A DNA stretch of 64,000 nt. It comes from Alphaproteobacteria bacterium. GTDB taxonomy: Bacteria; Pseudomonadota; Alphaproteobacteria; CACIAM-22H2. This document shows, one piece after another, positions 47,369-56,523 of this stretch. How positions within the stretch are numbered: position 1 is the stretch's first letter; each line of letters begins with the position of its first letter. The notes beneath the pieces are model-generated. The model ran no database searches. It was not told the origin of the DNA and saw nothing but the letters and a program-made list of their open reading frames with translations. The position numbers and the translations under genes are program-made. Location of the stretch: contig WGNX01000010.1 in the NCBI GenBank assembly GCA_016124335.1, positions 1 to 64,000 of the forward strand, written 5' to 3'.

Positions 47369-48370
47369 ATGGGATTGGGCGGCAATCTTATGTGGACGGG
47401 CGTCATCGCTGCACTCGCGCGCGATCGCCGGCCCTTGGTGCTGGCCATGCAGCCGAAGCTGACCGACCTTTTGGCGGGGCGCGACCATGATCGTTCGGCA
47501 AACCTGTCGGCCGATCCAGTGTTCCGCGGGAATCCGCATATCGCCTTCACGCCTTATCGTCCCAAGGGCACATTCGCCCGCAGGGTCGACAATCTGTTCA
47601 TGGCAGTGCTCGAACGCCTTGGCCTGCGCAGGCGCTTCGAGCGCATGCTTGCCGCCCGTGCACACGCCCGGCCCGGCCCGCTGATGCTGCATGTCGATAT
47701 GGAAATCCATTCATATGCCGACGCACAAGTCGGCCCGCCGGAGCGTCGCCACTTCCGCTGGAAGGACGGCGGCCACGCGATCCGGACCATGCTTGCGGGC
47801 TTCGCGCCCGGACGCGCAGAAGCACCGCCGGAGATCCATCTCGACGATACCGACTGCGCACGCGCGAAGACATTGCTCGACGAGATGCGGATCGACGACG
47901 GGTTCATTGCGATCGAGCCTGAAACCAACCCCGAGTTCTTCGGCGACCTGCGGGCCTGGCCGTTCGAACGCTGGCAGGCGGTCGTGACCGCACTTGCCGG
48001 CGAAGGGCATCGCGTCGCGCAAGTCGGACTGCCCGGCGGACGGGCGCTTGAAGGTGCGGTTGATCTGCGCGGCCGGACCGATTTCAGGGCGGCCTGCGCG
48101 ATCCTGGCCCGCGCGCGGCTGTTCCTTGGAACGGAAAGCGGGCTCATGCATGCCGCGCGCGCCGTCGACACCGATGCCGTCATCGTGTGGGGCGGCGTGA
48201 CGCTGCCCGAATTTGCTGGCTATCCCGACCAGCACGACATCGTGTGCCATCGCGTGGCCTGCGCACCCTGCGGCAATCTCGGCTGGTGCGACAACAAACG
48301 CATCTGCATGCTGGACATCGACACCGCCGAGGTCCTCGCGCGCATACGCGCGCGGCTCGCAAAAAGCTAG
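47369..48370 (+). CDS. Glycosyltransferase family 9 (heptosyltransferase-like)
   Basis: MGLGGNLMWTGVIAALARD...GFIAIEPETNPEFFGDLRAWPFERWQAVV...LGTESGLMHAARAVDTDAVIVWGG. Confidence 0.82.
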   Translation: MGLGGNLMWTGVIAALARDRRPLVLAMQPKLTDLLAGRDHDRSANLSADPVFRGNPHIAFTPYRPKGTFARRVDNLFMAVLERLGLRRRFERMLAARAHARPGPLMLHVDMEIHSYADAQVGPPERRHFRWKDGGHAIRTMLAGFAPGRAEAPPEIHLDDTDCARAKTLLDEMRIDDGFIAIEPETNPEFFGDLRAWPFERWQAVVTALAGEGHRVAQVGLPGGRALEGAVDLRGRTDFRAACAILARARLFLGTESGLMHAARAVDTDAVIVWGGVTLPEFAGYPDQHDIVCHRVACAPCGNLGWCDNKRICMLDIDTAEVLARIRARLAKS

Positions 48371-49137
48371 ACGGGCTTGCGCGCCAGCGCTACCAGCATG
48401 TGCCCGACGACGGCCGCCGGCAGGACCGGTGCAGCCAGGCGCGCAAGCGGTGCGGCAAACCGGCCGAAGCCGGACAGCGCGCGCTGCGTTCCGCTCAATT
48501 TTCCGATTGGCTTGATGCGCTCGACAGAAAAGCCCGCGATCGCAAGTTCGCGCGCAAGCTCGTTGCGAGTCAGCCGCCACTGGTAGAAGCGCAGCGACTC
48601 GCCGGGCGACGGCGCAGGCGTCGTGCACGCCGCAGTGATCGCGTGGCGCAGATTGTCATAGGGGACCGAAATCGCGAGTAAAGCACCGGGCTTGAGAAGC
48701 CGAAACGCCTCGCGCAGACAACCCTGCAGCCCGTCCTCGAAATGCTCGAACACGCCCCAGGAGAAATAGAAGTCCGTGCTGTCGCCGGGCAGGCCCGTGG
48801 CGCGAATATCAGCCACGCGGAAGGCCTGCGCACCGAACAGGCGATTGAGTTCGGCGACCGTCAGATCGGCGATGTCGATGCCTGTCGCCTCGAAGCCTTG
48901 CGCGCGCAGATGCGCCGTCCAGGCGCCGAGCCCGCAACCGCCGTCAAGGATGCGGGCACCCTTGGGCAGACGCGAAATCTCTTCGGCAATCGCCGCGTAT
49001 TCCTCGGTGCGGGTGACGTCGGCAAGCGCGGCTGCCGGGCCGCCTTCCCGCTTCCAGATCGCTGCCCAGTGATCGGCGATGAAACGCGTCTCGTCCCGCG
49101 TCTCGTCGCTCCGCACGCTCATATAGTCCTTGCGCAT
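48367..49137 (-). CDS. SAM-dependent methyltransferase
   Basis: ARILDGGCGLGAWTAHLRAQGFEATGIDIADLTV...FYFSWGVFEHFEDG. Confidence 0.88.
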   Translation of the reverse strand: MRKDYMSVRSDETRDETRFIADHWAAIWKREGGPAAALADVTRTEEYAAIAEEISRLPKGARILDGGCGLGAWTAHLRAQGFEATGIDIADLTVAELNRLFGAQAFRVADIRATGLPGDSTDFYFSWGVFEHFEDGLQGCLREAFRLLKPGALLAISVPYDNLRHAITAACTTPAPSPGESLRFYQWRLTRNELARELAIAGFSVERIKPIGKLSGTQRALSGFGRFAAPLARLAAPVLPAAVVGHMLVALARKPV

Positions 49138-49142
49138 GCCGT

Positions 49143-50132
49143 CTATCGCCCTCGGAACTGGAATTGCACGCGCAATGCCGCAAGCGTGCCGGGAATTCTG
49201 GGTGCAAGACGCCCTGCCCTGCGCAGGTCCGCCATCTCGCGCGCGAACGTCTCGTAGCGATCCGCGATCTCCGCAATCGTCGGCACGCGGATCGCGGACC
49301 TGAACGCATCGTAGCGTGCCGCCACCTCCGCTAGAAGCGCCGGGACATCAGCATGGTTCTCGAACAGGAGACCGCCCTCGCCCACGAGTTCGGGATGCCC
49401 GCCGTCGGCCCGCGCGACGACCGGCAGGCCGACCGTAAGCGCTTCGATCACGCTGTTCGAGCAGGGATCCTTGCGTGAAGCCGTGAGGAAGACGTCATGC
49501 GCCGCAAGCTCGCGGGCGAGCGCGGCACTGTCGAGCGGACCGGTGGCGCGGACATAGGTGAAGGGGGACGGCGTATTTCCGACAAACGTCATCGCGAATT
49601 TCGCCGGATCGAGATTCGAATCGAGCCATGCATAGGCGTCGAACCCCTTGTTCGGGTTGCTCGACCAGCTGGACGCGATGATGCGCAGCGGCACGCCAGG
49701 GCCGCGCCCGTCGCGCGGCCGGAACATGCCATGATCGGCAGCGTTGCCGATCACGGCCTCGGGCCGATCCGTCGGCCAGCCCAGCTCGCGGTTCGCGCGG
49801 CGGGACCATTCTGTCTGGAAAACGGTCGCGTCGGCGACGAGTCCGTTGGCGCGCATGGCCAGCTCGTCTCGGGGATCGTCGGGCCGGTTGTAGAGGCGCA
49901 TTGGGCCGTCGACGCGATGGATAAAGATCGCGTCCGGATTCCTGCGCCGTAACGCAAGCACCGGCAGGAAATTCTGGTAGCTGTTGAAAAGGACGACCCC
50001 TGCCGCACGTCTGTCGTCGGTATGGCGGCCCCGGCGCACGAGCTCCGCACGCAGCGCACGCAGGAACTGGTTTCCACCGCCCGTGGGTGCATCGACAACC
50101 GGAAAGGCGACGTGGAAGGATGCTGGTTTCAT
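49143..50132 (-). CDS. Glycosyltransferase family 4
   Basis: VVDAPTGGGNQFLRALRAEL...VFLTASRKDPCSNSVIEALTVGLPVVARADGGHPELVGEGG. Confidence 0.85.
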   Translation of the reverse strand: MKPASFHVAFPVVDAPTGGGNQFLRALRAELVRRGRHTDDRRAAGVVLFNSYQNFLPVLALRRRNPDAIFIHRVDGPMRLYNRPDDPRDELAMRANGLVADATVFQTEWSRRANRELGWPTDRPEAVIGNAADHGMFRPRDGRGPGVPLRIIASSWSSNPNKGFDAYAWLDSNLDPAKFAMTFVGNTPSPFTYVRATGPLDSAALARELAAHDVFLTASRKDPCSNSVIEALTVGLPVVARADGGHPELVGEGGLLFENHADVPALLAEVAARYDAFRSAIRVPTIAEIADRYETFAREMADLRRAGRLAPRIPGTLAALRVQFQFRGR

Positions 50133-50878
50133 CGCGGCTTGCGCAGCACGACTGCCTGCTGCGTATGAAGCGACCAGACCGGGCGGCGCCACAGGAACGG
50201 ATTGGATCCTCGTGCAGCAGCAGCGTTGATCGCGAGGCGGACAAGCCACCCGAACCGCCCGCCCGCCCAGCGGTAGAGTTCATACCAGAATACCGGATGG
50301 GTCTGCCGGTGTACCTCGACCGGACCGAAATGCGTCGCGCACATCTGCGCAAATTCTTCGGGGAACCACTCCTGGACATGCAGCGGATCGAGCGGGCGTT
50401 CGGATACCCGTTGCGGCGTCGTCACGACGAATACGCCGCCCGGCTTCAGGATCCGGCGCGCCTCCGCAAGCAGACGATCGGGGTGGCGGACATGCTCGAT
50501 CACGTCGGCGGAGATGGCGGCATCGAACGACGCGTCTGGCAGGCCAGTGGCATAGGCATCGCCGACGACGAACTCACCCCGCCAACTGCGGCGCGCGAAT
50601 TCGGCGCGGGCGTGTCCGATCGCAGCGGCGCTCGGATCAATGCCGACCACTTCGGCATCGAGCTCGCGGCTCAGCATTCCGGCAAGCGCACCGTCACCAC
50701 AGCCAATGTCGGCGACGCGCGCGCCACGCGACACACCGGCTGCACGCAGGCAATCGACCGCAAGCATATATCGGCCGAGCGTGTAGGCGTTCAGCTGGCC
50801 GCGCGATCCTTCGATCTCCGACCAGTGATAGGCGCCCTTCTTTTCGTACTTGTCGAACTCGATCTCAGCCTCGGTCAT
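50129..50878 (-). CDS. SAM-dependent methyltransferase
   Basis: ARVADIGCGDGALAGMLSRELDAEVVGIDPS...FDAAISADVIEHVRHPDRLLAEARRILKPGG. Confidence 0.9.
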   Translation of the reverse strand: MTEAEIEFDKYEKKGAYHWSEIEGSRGQLNAYTLGRYMLAVDCLRAAGVSRGARVADIGCGDGALAGMLSRELDAEVVGIDPSAAAIGHARAEFARRSWRGEFVVGDAYATGLPDASFDAAISADVIEHVRHPDRLLAEARRILKPGGVFVVTTPQRVSERPLDPLHVQEWFPEEFAQMCATHFGPVEVHRQTHPVFWYELYRWAGGRFGWLVRLAINAAAARGSNPFLWRRPVWSLHTQQAVVLRKPR

Positions 50879-51996
50879 GCCGGCACTGCCTCTTTCCCCG
50901 AAATCAGCCGATCGATGGCGGAGGCCATCGCGCCCGAATCGAATTGCGTCTCGACCAGACGGCGGGCGCGAGCGCCCATGCTCACGGCATCGGAAGGATT
51001 CGCCAGGATCTCCGCTACGGCCGACGTCAGGGCCGCCACATCGCCCGGCGGCACCAGCCGGCACGTGTCACCGTCGAGGATGGATTCAGGGTCCCAGAAA
51101 CCGTCGACCCGAGTGATTACGACGGCACATCCGCAGGCCATCGCCTGCAGGCAGGCACTCTGCCCTGAGGGTTGGCCTGTCTGGCGGATCGGCAAGACGA
51201 CGAGTGCGGCACCGCGATAGATTTCGCGCACCTCGACGTCGGACAGCGCCCGTTCGTGCCAATCGCCGCGCGTGACTTCGACATTGGCCGGCGGGCCGGA
51301 AATCCGGTGGTTCGTGACGATCCGCAGGACCGGGAACTCCGGACGCCACGCAGCCAGCAACGTCGCATAGTCGCGGTTGCGATCGTTGCCAATCGACAGG
51401 ACGTAGGGCGAAGCTCTGTTGGCTGGGACACCCGGCGTCCAGAAGCGCGTATCGACGCCGAAGGCGAGATAGTGGAGATCGAGACGGGGTGCCGTCGTTC
51501 TCAGGAACGCAAATTCAAGCTTCGATATGGACGCGACCCGCGCGATGCCGAGCAGCCAGACAAACAGTCTGAGCTGGATGCCCGGCGACACGTCCGCGAG
51601 AATCCCCATCGCCAGCACGAAAGCCTGCGCTCGAAGTAGGCCCGCGCGCTTGAGCGCACACAATGCAATGGCCTGACCCGTCGTCGTCGCGACGATCACA
51701 TCGGCAGAGTCGAATCGTCGACGCGCAGCGGGCGACCACATGTGCGAGGCGATGACCGACGGAAAGGCCGGAACAAGAAACCGCAGGAAGAACGCCAACA
51801 GCTTCCAAAGGGCGCCGGAAATCTGATCCGGTGCCGGCACGCCTGCGAGGGCGCCCAAAGCCGCGGCATCGAGCTCGTCGACCTCGTGTCCGAGCGCGCC
51901 GAGGCCGGCCGCTCCGTAGAAGAACTCGTCCGGCGAATCAGCCAGCGTCCGCCGTTCGGCCCGGCCTGCCTTGTAGAGATATAGGATGTGGGTCAA
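50875..51996 (-). CDS. Glycosyltransferase family 4
   Basis: PYVLSIGNDRNRDYATLLAAW...GAALVVLPIRQTGQPSGQSACLQAMACGCAVVITRVDGFWD. Confidence 0.82.
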   Translation of the reverse strand: MTHILYLYKAGRAERRTLADSPDEFFYGAAGLGALGHEVDELDAAALGALAGVPAPDQISGALWKLLAFFLRFLVPAFPSVIASHMWSPAARRRFDSADVIVATTTGQAIALCALKRAGLLRAQAFVLAMGILADVSPGIQLRLFVWLLGIARVASISKLEFAFLRTTAPRLDLHYLAFGVDTRFWTPGVPANRASPYVLSIGNDRNRDYATLLAAWRPEFPVLRIVTNHRISGPPANVEVTRGDWHERALSDVEVREIYRGAALVVLPIRQTGQPSGQSACLQAMACGCAVVITRVDGFWDPESILDGDTCRLVPPGDVAALTSAVAEILANPSDAVSMGARARRLVETQFDSGAMASAIDRLISGKEAVPA

Positions 51997-52015
51997 AATC
52001 GTACGCTGGACGCGA

Positions 52016-53161
52016 TCAGCGCGCGATGGCAGCGCGCAGCGCGCCGGTCACGCGGTCGATCGACGCGTCGTCGAGATAGGCGTGCATCGGCAGGCTGAGC
52101 ACCTCGCCCGCCAGCCTGTCGCTTACCGGCAAGCCGTTACTGGCGACCGGATACTGCGCGTAGGCCGTCTGGCGGTGCATCGGGCGCACATAGTAGATGG
52201 CAGTAGGTACGCCGGCTGCCTTCAGCTTCGCGACGATGGATTCGCGCTGGCCTGCCGGAACGCGCACCGTGTACTGCGCCCAAGTCGAGACGCAGTCCTT
52301 CGAGACTTGCGGCGTGCCGCAGACATCGCGCAGCGCTTCGTCGTATCGCCGGGCCACACGCTGGCGCGCCACAATCTCGTCCTCGTAGATCGCGAGCTTG
52401 TGCAGCAGCACGGCCGCCTGGATCGTGTCCATGCGGCCATTCATGCCGATCCGCACATTGTCGTACTTGTCTTCGCCCTGGCCGTGGACGCGCAGGCTTT
52501 CGAGCACGGCGAGCTGCGCCTTGTCATGCACGAACACCGCTCCGCCGTCGCCGTAGCAGCCCAGCGGCTTGGCTGGGAAGAAGCTCGTGGCCGCGAAATC
52601 GCCGAGCGAGCCGACGCGGCGACCTTTGTAGGTGCCGCCGAAGCCCTGCGCGCAGTCCGACATCAGCCACATTCCGTTCCGGCGCGTGATCGGCTGAAGC
52701 GCGTCGTAGTCGACGGGATGGCCGAACAGGTCGACTGCGATCAGGCCGACAGGCTTGAGCCCGAGCTTCTTGGCGGTGGCAATGCCCGCTTCGACCGATG
52801 CCGGATCGACGCAGAATGTCGCGGCATCGACATCGACGAACACTGGCGTCGCGCCGAACCAGGCGACGACCTCACCCGTCGCCGCGAACGTGAAGGACGG
52901 CACGAGCACCGCTTCGCCCGGCTCCAGGTCCTTGAGCATCAGCAGAAGGGCGAGCGCGTCAGTGCCGTTGGCGCAGGAGAGCACATGCGGAACGCCGCAG
53001 AATGCCGCGAGCTTTGACTCAAGCTCCGCGATCTCGGGTCCCATGATGTAGCGGCCCGAACGCACGACCGACAGGATCGCCTGTTCGAGCGCCGGGCCCA
53101 ACCGCTCGCGCTGCGTCTGGAGATCTATGAAGGGGAGTGGTGCGGCGGACAGACTGTTCAT
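52016..53161 (-). CDS. DegT/DnrJ/EryC1/StrS aminotransferase
   Basis: LPFIDLQTQRERLGPALEQAILSVVRSGRYIMGPEIAELE...CANGTDALALLL...SFFPAKPLGCYGDGGAVF. Confidence 0.93.
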   Translation of the reverse strand: MNSLSAAPLPFIDLQTQRERLGPALEQAILSVVRSGRYIMGPEIAELESKLAAFCGVPHVLSCANGTDALALLLMLKDLEPGEAVLVPSFTFAATGEVVAWFGATPVFVDVDAATFCVDPASVEAGIATAKKLGLKPVGLIAVDLFGHPVDYDALQPITRRNGMWLMSDCAQGFGGTYKGRRVGSLGDFAATSFFPAKPLGCYGDGGAVFVHDKAQLAVLESLRVHGQGEDKYDNVRIGMNGRMDTIQAAVLLHKLAIYEDEIVARQRVARRYDEALRDVCGTPQVSKDCVSTWAQYTVRVPAGQRESIVAKLKAAGVPTAIYYVRPMHRQTAYAQYPVASNGLPVSDRLAGEVLSLPMHAYLDDASIDRVTGALRAAIAR

Positions 53162-53208
53162 GGCAACGGGAATCCTGAAAGCAGGGAAGGAACGGACGAC
53201 AGTACCCG

Positions 53209-53709
53209 TCAGGCGAGTGCCACCGCATGGCGCGGCATGCACATGCAGACTTCTCGGCCGAGCAGATCGAGCAGCAGCACAACCCGTTCGCTTTCTGCTG
53301 CCGACTGGAGCCGCCCGACGAGGTCGGCGAAGGGTCCGGACAGGATGCGTACCGCCGAACCCGCGCCGGCACCGGCGAGTGGATCGACCGCGTCAAACGA
53401 ATGGCTTTCTTCCCCGGCGCGGATTTCTTCGACGACGCCGGCGGGCACGGGCGCCGGCTGATCGCCGTTGCGCACCACATCGCAAACGCCGAAGGTCGAG
53501 AGGATTGGACGCCAGCGCGCGCGCATCAAGTCGAGCGCCACAAAAAGATAGCGCGGAAAAAGGGGGCGTTCGACGATATCGGTTTTTCGTGCATGCGTGC
53601 GCCGGCGGCGGTAGCGCGGCAAATATGCTTCGTAACCCTGACGCCGCAGGTTGGCGAGCGCGCGCGCTTCGCCGTTGGGCTGCGTATAGACGACGTACCA
53701 GTCGCTCAC
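53209..53709 (-). CDS. NusG-paralog / RfaH-like transcription antiterminator
   Basis: MSDWYVVYTQPNGEARALANLRRQGYEAYLPRYRRRRTHARKTDIVERPLFPRYLFVALD; KOW-like C-term VRILSGPFADLVGRLQS. Confidence 0.9.
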   Translation of the reverse strand: MSDWYVVYTQPNGEARALANLRRQGYEAYLPRYRRRRTHARKTDIVERPLFPRYLFVALDLMRARWRPILSTFGVCDVVRNGDQPAPVPAGVVEEIRAGEESHSFDAVDPLAGAGAGSAVRILSGPFADLVGRLQSAAESERVVLLLDLLGREVCMCMPRHAVALA

Positions 53710-54374
53710 GCGGTCTCCACCGTGCGCAGCGCGGCCCTCCGGCTCAGGCGCAGCAGTTCGGGCGCAACAACGTCGTTGCGCTCGAGTTTCATCGTAGGAG
53801 CCGATTCGAGTGCGGCTTCGTAGCTGGCCAGCGGATTGCGCATGTCGCAGATCGCGAGCGCGTCGGCCCGACCCGCAAAATCCCGCAGGCTGGCGGCGAC
53901 CAACAAACCAAGGAAATTTTCACCCGCGCGCGCCGGATCGGCGAGCCCGACGACATCGATGCCGACTTCACGTGCGGAAAGCGTCGCCGCCTCAGCGAGT
54001 TCGGATACGCCGACCAGCACTAGACGCGAGCGGCCGCGTTCGCGCAGCGTTGCGAACAGTTCGCTGTATTGGCGTCGCGCATCACGGAACAGATCGAACG
54101 AGAATCGAAGATACTCAACCGTCAGCCGGCTCTTTTCGGCAAAGCCCGACGGCGTCAGATAATAGGCGTAGCGATTGAGCGGCGCGTTGGAGATCTTGAT
54201 GAGCCCCTTGCGCACGCAGCGGCGCAGCACGGCATTGGCCAGACCCAGCGCAATGCCAAGCTGGCTCGACAGGCCACGCTGGGTGACGCGCGCATCCTCG
54301 TCGACGACCGACAGCACGCCCAGAAGCAGTGCGGTATCATCGCGGTCGATCTTCGAGGTCTGGACGTCGGTCAT
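53706..54374 (-). CDS. Winged-helix transcriptional regulator with C-terminal Rossmann-like domain
   Basis: wHTH VTQRGLSSQLGIALGLANAVLRRCVRKGLIKISNAPLNRYAYYLTPSGFAEKSRL; C-term SRLVLVGVSELAEAATLSAREVGIDVVGLADP. Confidence 0.82.
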   Translation of the reverse strand: MTDVQTSKIDRDDTALLLGVLSVVDEDARVTQRGLSSQLGIALGLANAVLRRCVRKGLIKISNAPLNRYAYYLTPSGFAEKSRLTVEYLRFSFDLFRDARRQYSELFATLRERGRSRLVLVGVSELAEAATLSAREVGIDVVGLADPARAGENFLGLLVAASLRDFAGRADALAICDMRNPLASYEAALESAPTMKLERNDVVAPELLRLSRRAALRTVETA

Positions 54375-54438
54375 CGGCAGGCTCAAAGGCTGGCCGGGCG
54401 GATAGGGGTTGCCTCGCCCGTGAAAGATGTTCTAGCTT

Positions 54439-54453
54439 GTTCACGCGGTGAAC
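54439..54453. promoter_or_regulatory. Second palindromic operator candidate GTTCACGCGGTGAAC
   Basis: 13/15 identical to 47196-47210; lies within a minus-strand promoter (-35 TTGACG 54453-54458; -10 TAGAAC 54429-54434 or CTAGAA 54430-54435). Confidence 0.65.
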
Positions 54454-54541
54454 GTCAACTCTCATCCGCATCGGCTTTTTAAGTTAAATCAACTCGATAA
54501 GTCGATCCCGAGCTTCCCTCCATTGCCGGATAGGCCATCCC

Positions 54542-56455
54542 ATGTGCGGTATCGCCGGTCTTCTCGATCGTCGCGCCCAGCTCGCCCCAGACACGCTGAC
54601 CCGCACCGTCCGCGCGATGACAGACGCGATCGCCCATCGCGGGCCCGACGGTGACGGCATCTGGACCGACCCCGAAGCCGGCATCGGATTCGGCCACCGG
54701 CGCCTTGCAATCATCGACGTCTCCCCGCTCGGCGCCCAGCCGATGGAATCGGCCTGCGGGCGCTATGTCGCGACCTATAACGGCGAGATCTACAATTTCG
54801 CCGAGTTGCGTGCGAAGCTCGCCGCTGCTGGAGCCCGCTTCCGCGGCGGCTCTGACACCGAGGTTGTCCTCGAAGGCTTCGTGCGCTGGGGCGTGGAAGC
54901 CACGATCGCGCGCTGCGTGGGCATGTTCGCCTTCGCGCTCTGGGACCGGCAGACGCGCACGCTGCGGCTGATCCGCGACCGGCTCGGCGTCAAGCCGCTC
55001 TACTACGCACACTTAGACACGCGCCTGCTGTTCGCCTCCGAACTCAAGGCGATGCGCGCCGTCGCCGACTGGCAGCCCACGCTCGATCGCGACGCGCTCG
55101 CTGGCTACGTGCGTCATGGCTATGTCGCCGCGCCGAACACGATCTACGCGCAGGCGAAGAAGCTGCCGCCTAGCCACATCCTCGAATGGACGCTAGGAGC
55201 CGAACCGTGCATCGCGCCCTATTGGGACGCGCGCGCGCAGGCATCGGCGGGCCGCGCGCAATGGGCGCAGCCGCGCGACGACAAGACCACGATCGACCGA
55301 CTCGAAGCGCTGCTAAAGGACGCTGTCGCCAAACGCATGGTTTCCGACGTTCCGCTCGGCGCGTTCCTGTCGGGCGGAATCGATTCGTCTCTGGTCGTGG
55401 CCTTGATGCAGGCGCAGAGCGCGCGACCGGTTAAGACATTCACGATCGGCTTCGGCGAAGCCGACTACGACGAAGCACGGCACGCCAAGGCCATCGCCGC
55501 CCATCTGGGGACCGAACATACCGAGCTCTATGTTGAACCGCGCCACGCGCTCGACGTCGTGCCGAGGCTCGCCGACATGTACGACGAGCCCTTCGCCGAT
55601 TCCTCGCAGATTCCTACTTTCCTCGTCTCGGAGATGACGCGCCGGAACGTAACGGTCGCGCTGTCAGGCGACGGCGGCGACGAGCTGTTTGCCGGCTACA
55701 ACCGATATGTCTGGGCCGAGACATTGTGGTCCTGGATCGCGCGCATGCCCGCACCGCTGCGCCGTGCCGCCGCGACAGTGGCAGAGCGAGTTCCGGGCGG
55801 GCTCGCCCGCCTGCTTCCCGTGGTTCGTCCGCACGAGAAACTCGCCAAACTTGCCGAGATTCTGCGTCTCGACGGAATCGATTCTGTCTATAGGCGGCTC
55901 GTCAGCCAATGGCCTGATCCTGCTCGGCTCGTGCGTGGCGGACGGGAGCCCTCCGGTGCGCTATGGAATGCCGGATTGACGAAGGATTTCCCCGAGCCGA
56001 TCGCCCGCATGCAGATGATCGACACGCTGACCTATTTGCCCGACGACATCCTTGCCAAGGTGGATCGCGCGACGATGGCGGTCGGCCTCGAGGGTCGCGA
56101 ACCCCTCCTCGACCATCGGCTTCTTGAGTTTGCCTGGACCCTGCCGCCGTCGTTCAAGCTGCGCGGCGGCCAAGGCAAATGGCCGCTGCGCCGCGTGCTC
56201 GAGCGCTATGTTCCCCAGGCACTGTTCGAACGGCCGAAGATGGGTTTCGGCGTGCCGATCGATTCGTGGCTGCGCGGTCCGCTGCGCGATTGGGCGGAAG
56301 ACCTGCTCGACGCGAAGGCACTTGCCGCCGACGGTCTGTTTGATCCTGCCCCGGTGCGAAGCGCCTGGGCCGCCCATCTCGCGGGGACACGCGAGATGCA
56401 ATATCCGCTCTGGGTCGTACTGATGTTCCAGGCGTGGAAGCGGCGCTGGGCCTAG
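54542..56455 (+). CDS. asnB: Asparagine synthase (glutamine-hydrolysing), surface-glycan type
   Basis: MCGIAGLLDRRAQLAPDTLTRTVRAMTDAIAHRGPDGDG...LGAFLSGGIDSSLVVALM. Confidence 0.95.
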   Translation: MCGIAGLLDRRAQLAPDTLTRTVRAMTDAIAHRGPDGDGIWTDPEAGIGFGHRRLAIIDVSPLGAQPMESACGRYVATYNGEIYNFAELRAKLAAAGARFRGGSDTEVVLEGFVRWGVEATIARCVGMFAFALWDRQTRTLRLIRDRLGVKPLYYAHLDTRLLFASELKAMRAVADWQPTLDRDALAGYVRHGYVAAPNTIYAQAKKLPPSHILEWTLGAEPCIAPYWDARAQASAGRAQWAQPRDDKTTIDRLEALLKDAVAKRMVSDVPLGAFLSGGIDSSLVVALMQAQSARPVKTFTIGFGEADYDEARHAKAIAAHLGTEHTELYVEPRHALDVVPRLADMYDEPFADSSQIPTFLVSEMTRRNVTVALSGDGGDELFAGYNRYVWAETLWSWIARMPAPLRRAAATVAERVPGGLARLLPVVRPHEKLAKLAEILRLDGIDSVYRRLVSQWPDPARLVRGGREPSGALWNAGLTKDFPEPIARMQMIDTLTYLPDDILAKVDRATMAVGLEGREPLLDHRLLEFAWTLPPSFKLRGGQGKWPLRRVLERYVPQALFERPKMGFGVPIDSWLRGPLRDWAEDLLDAKALAADGLFDPAPVRSAWAAHLAGTREMQYPLWVVLMFQAWKRRWA

Positions 56456-56523
56456 CCGACTTGCTGGCCGTCGGGCCGGGCGATATAAGGGCGAAAATTC
56501 TTACAGACAATCCGGAGTCCTAC

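Noticed and set aside
53600-53625. Stronger ops match GGCGGTAGCGCGG on the plus strand
   Set aside because: It lies antisense inside the NusG-like coding region (encoding RYRRRR), with no sign of plus-strand transcription; treated as chance. It also shows that ops-like strings alone are not specific here.
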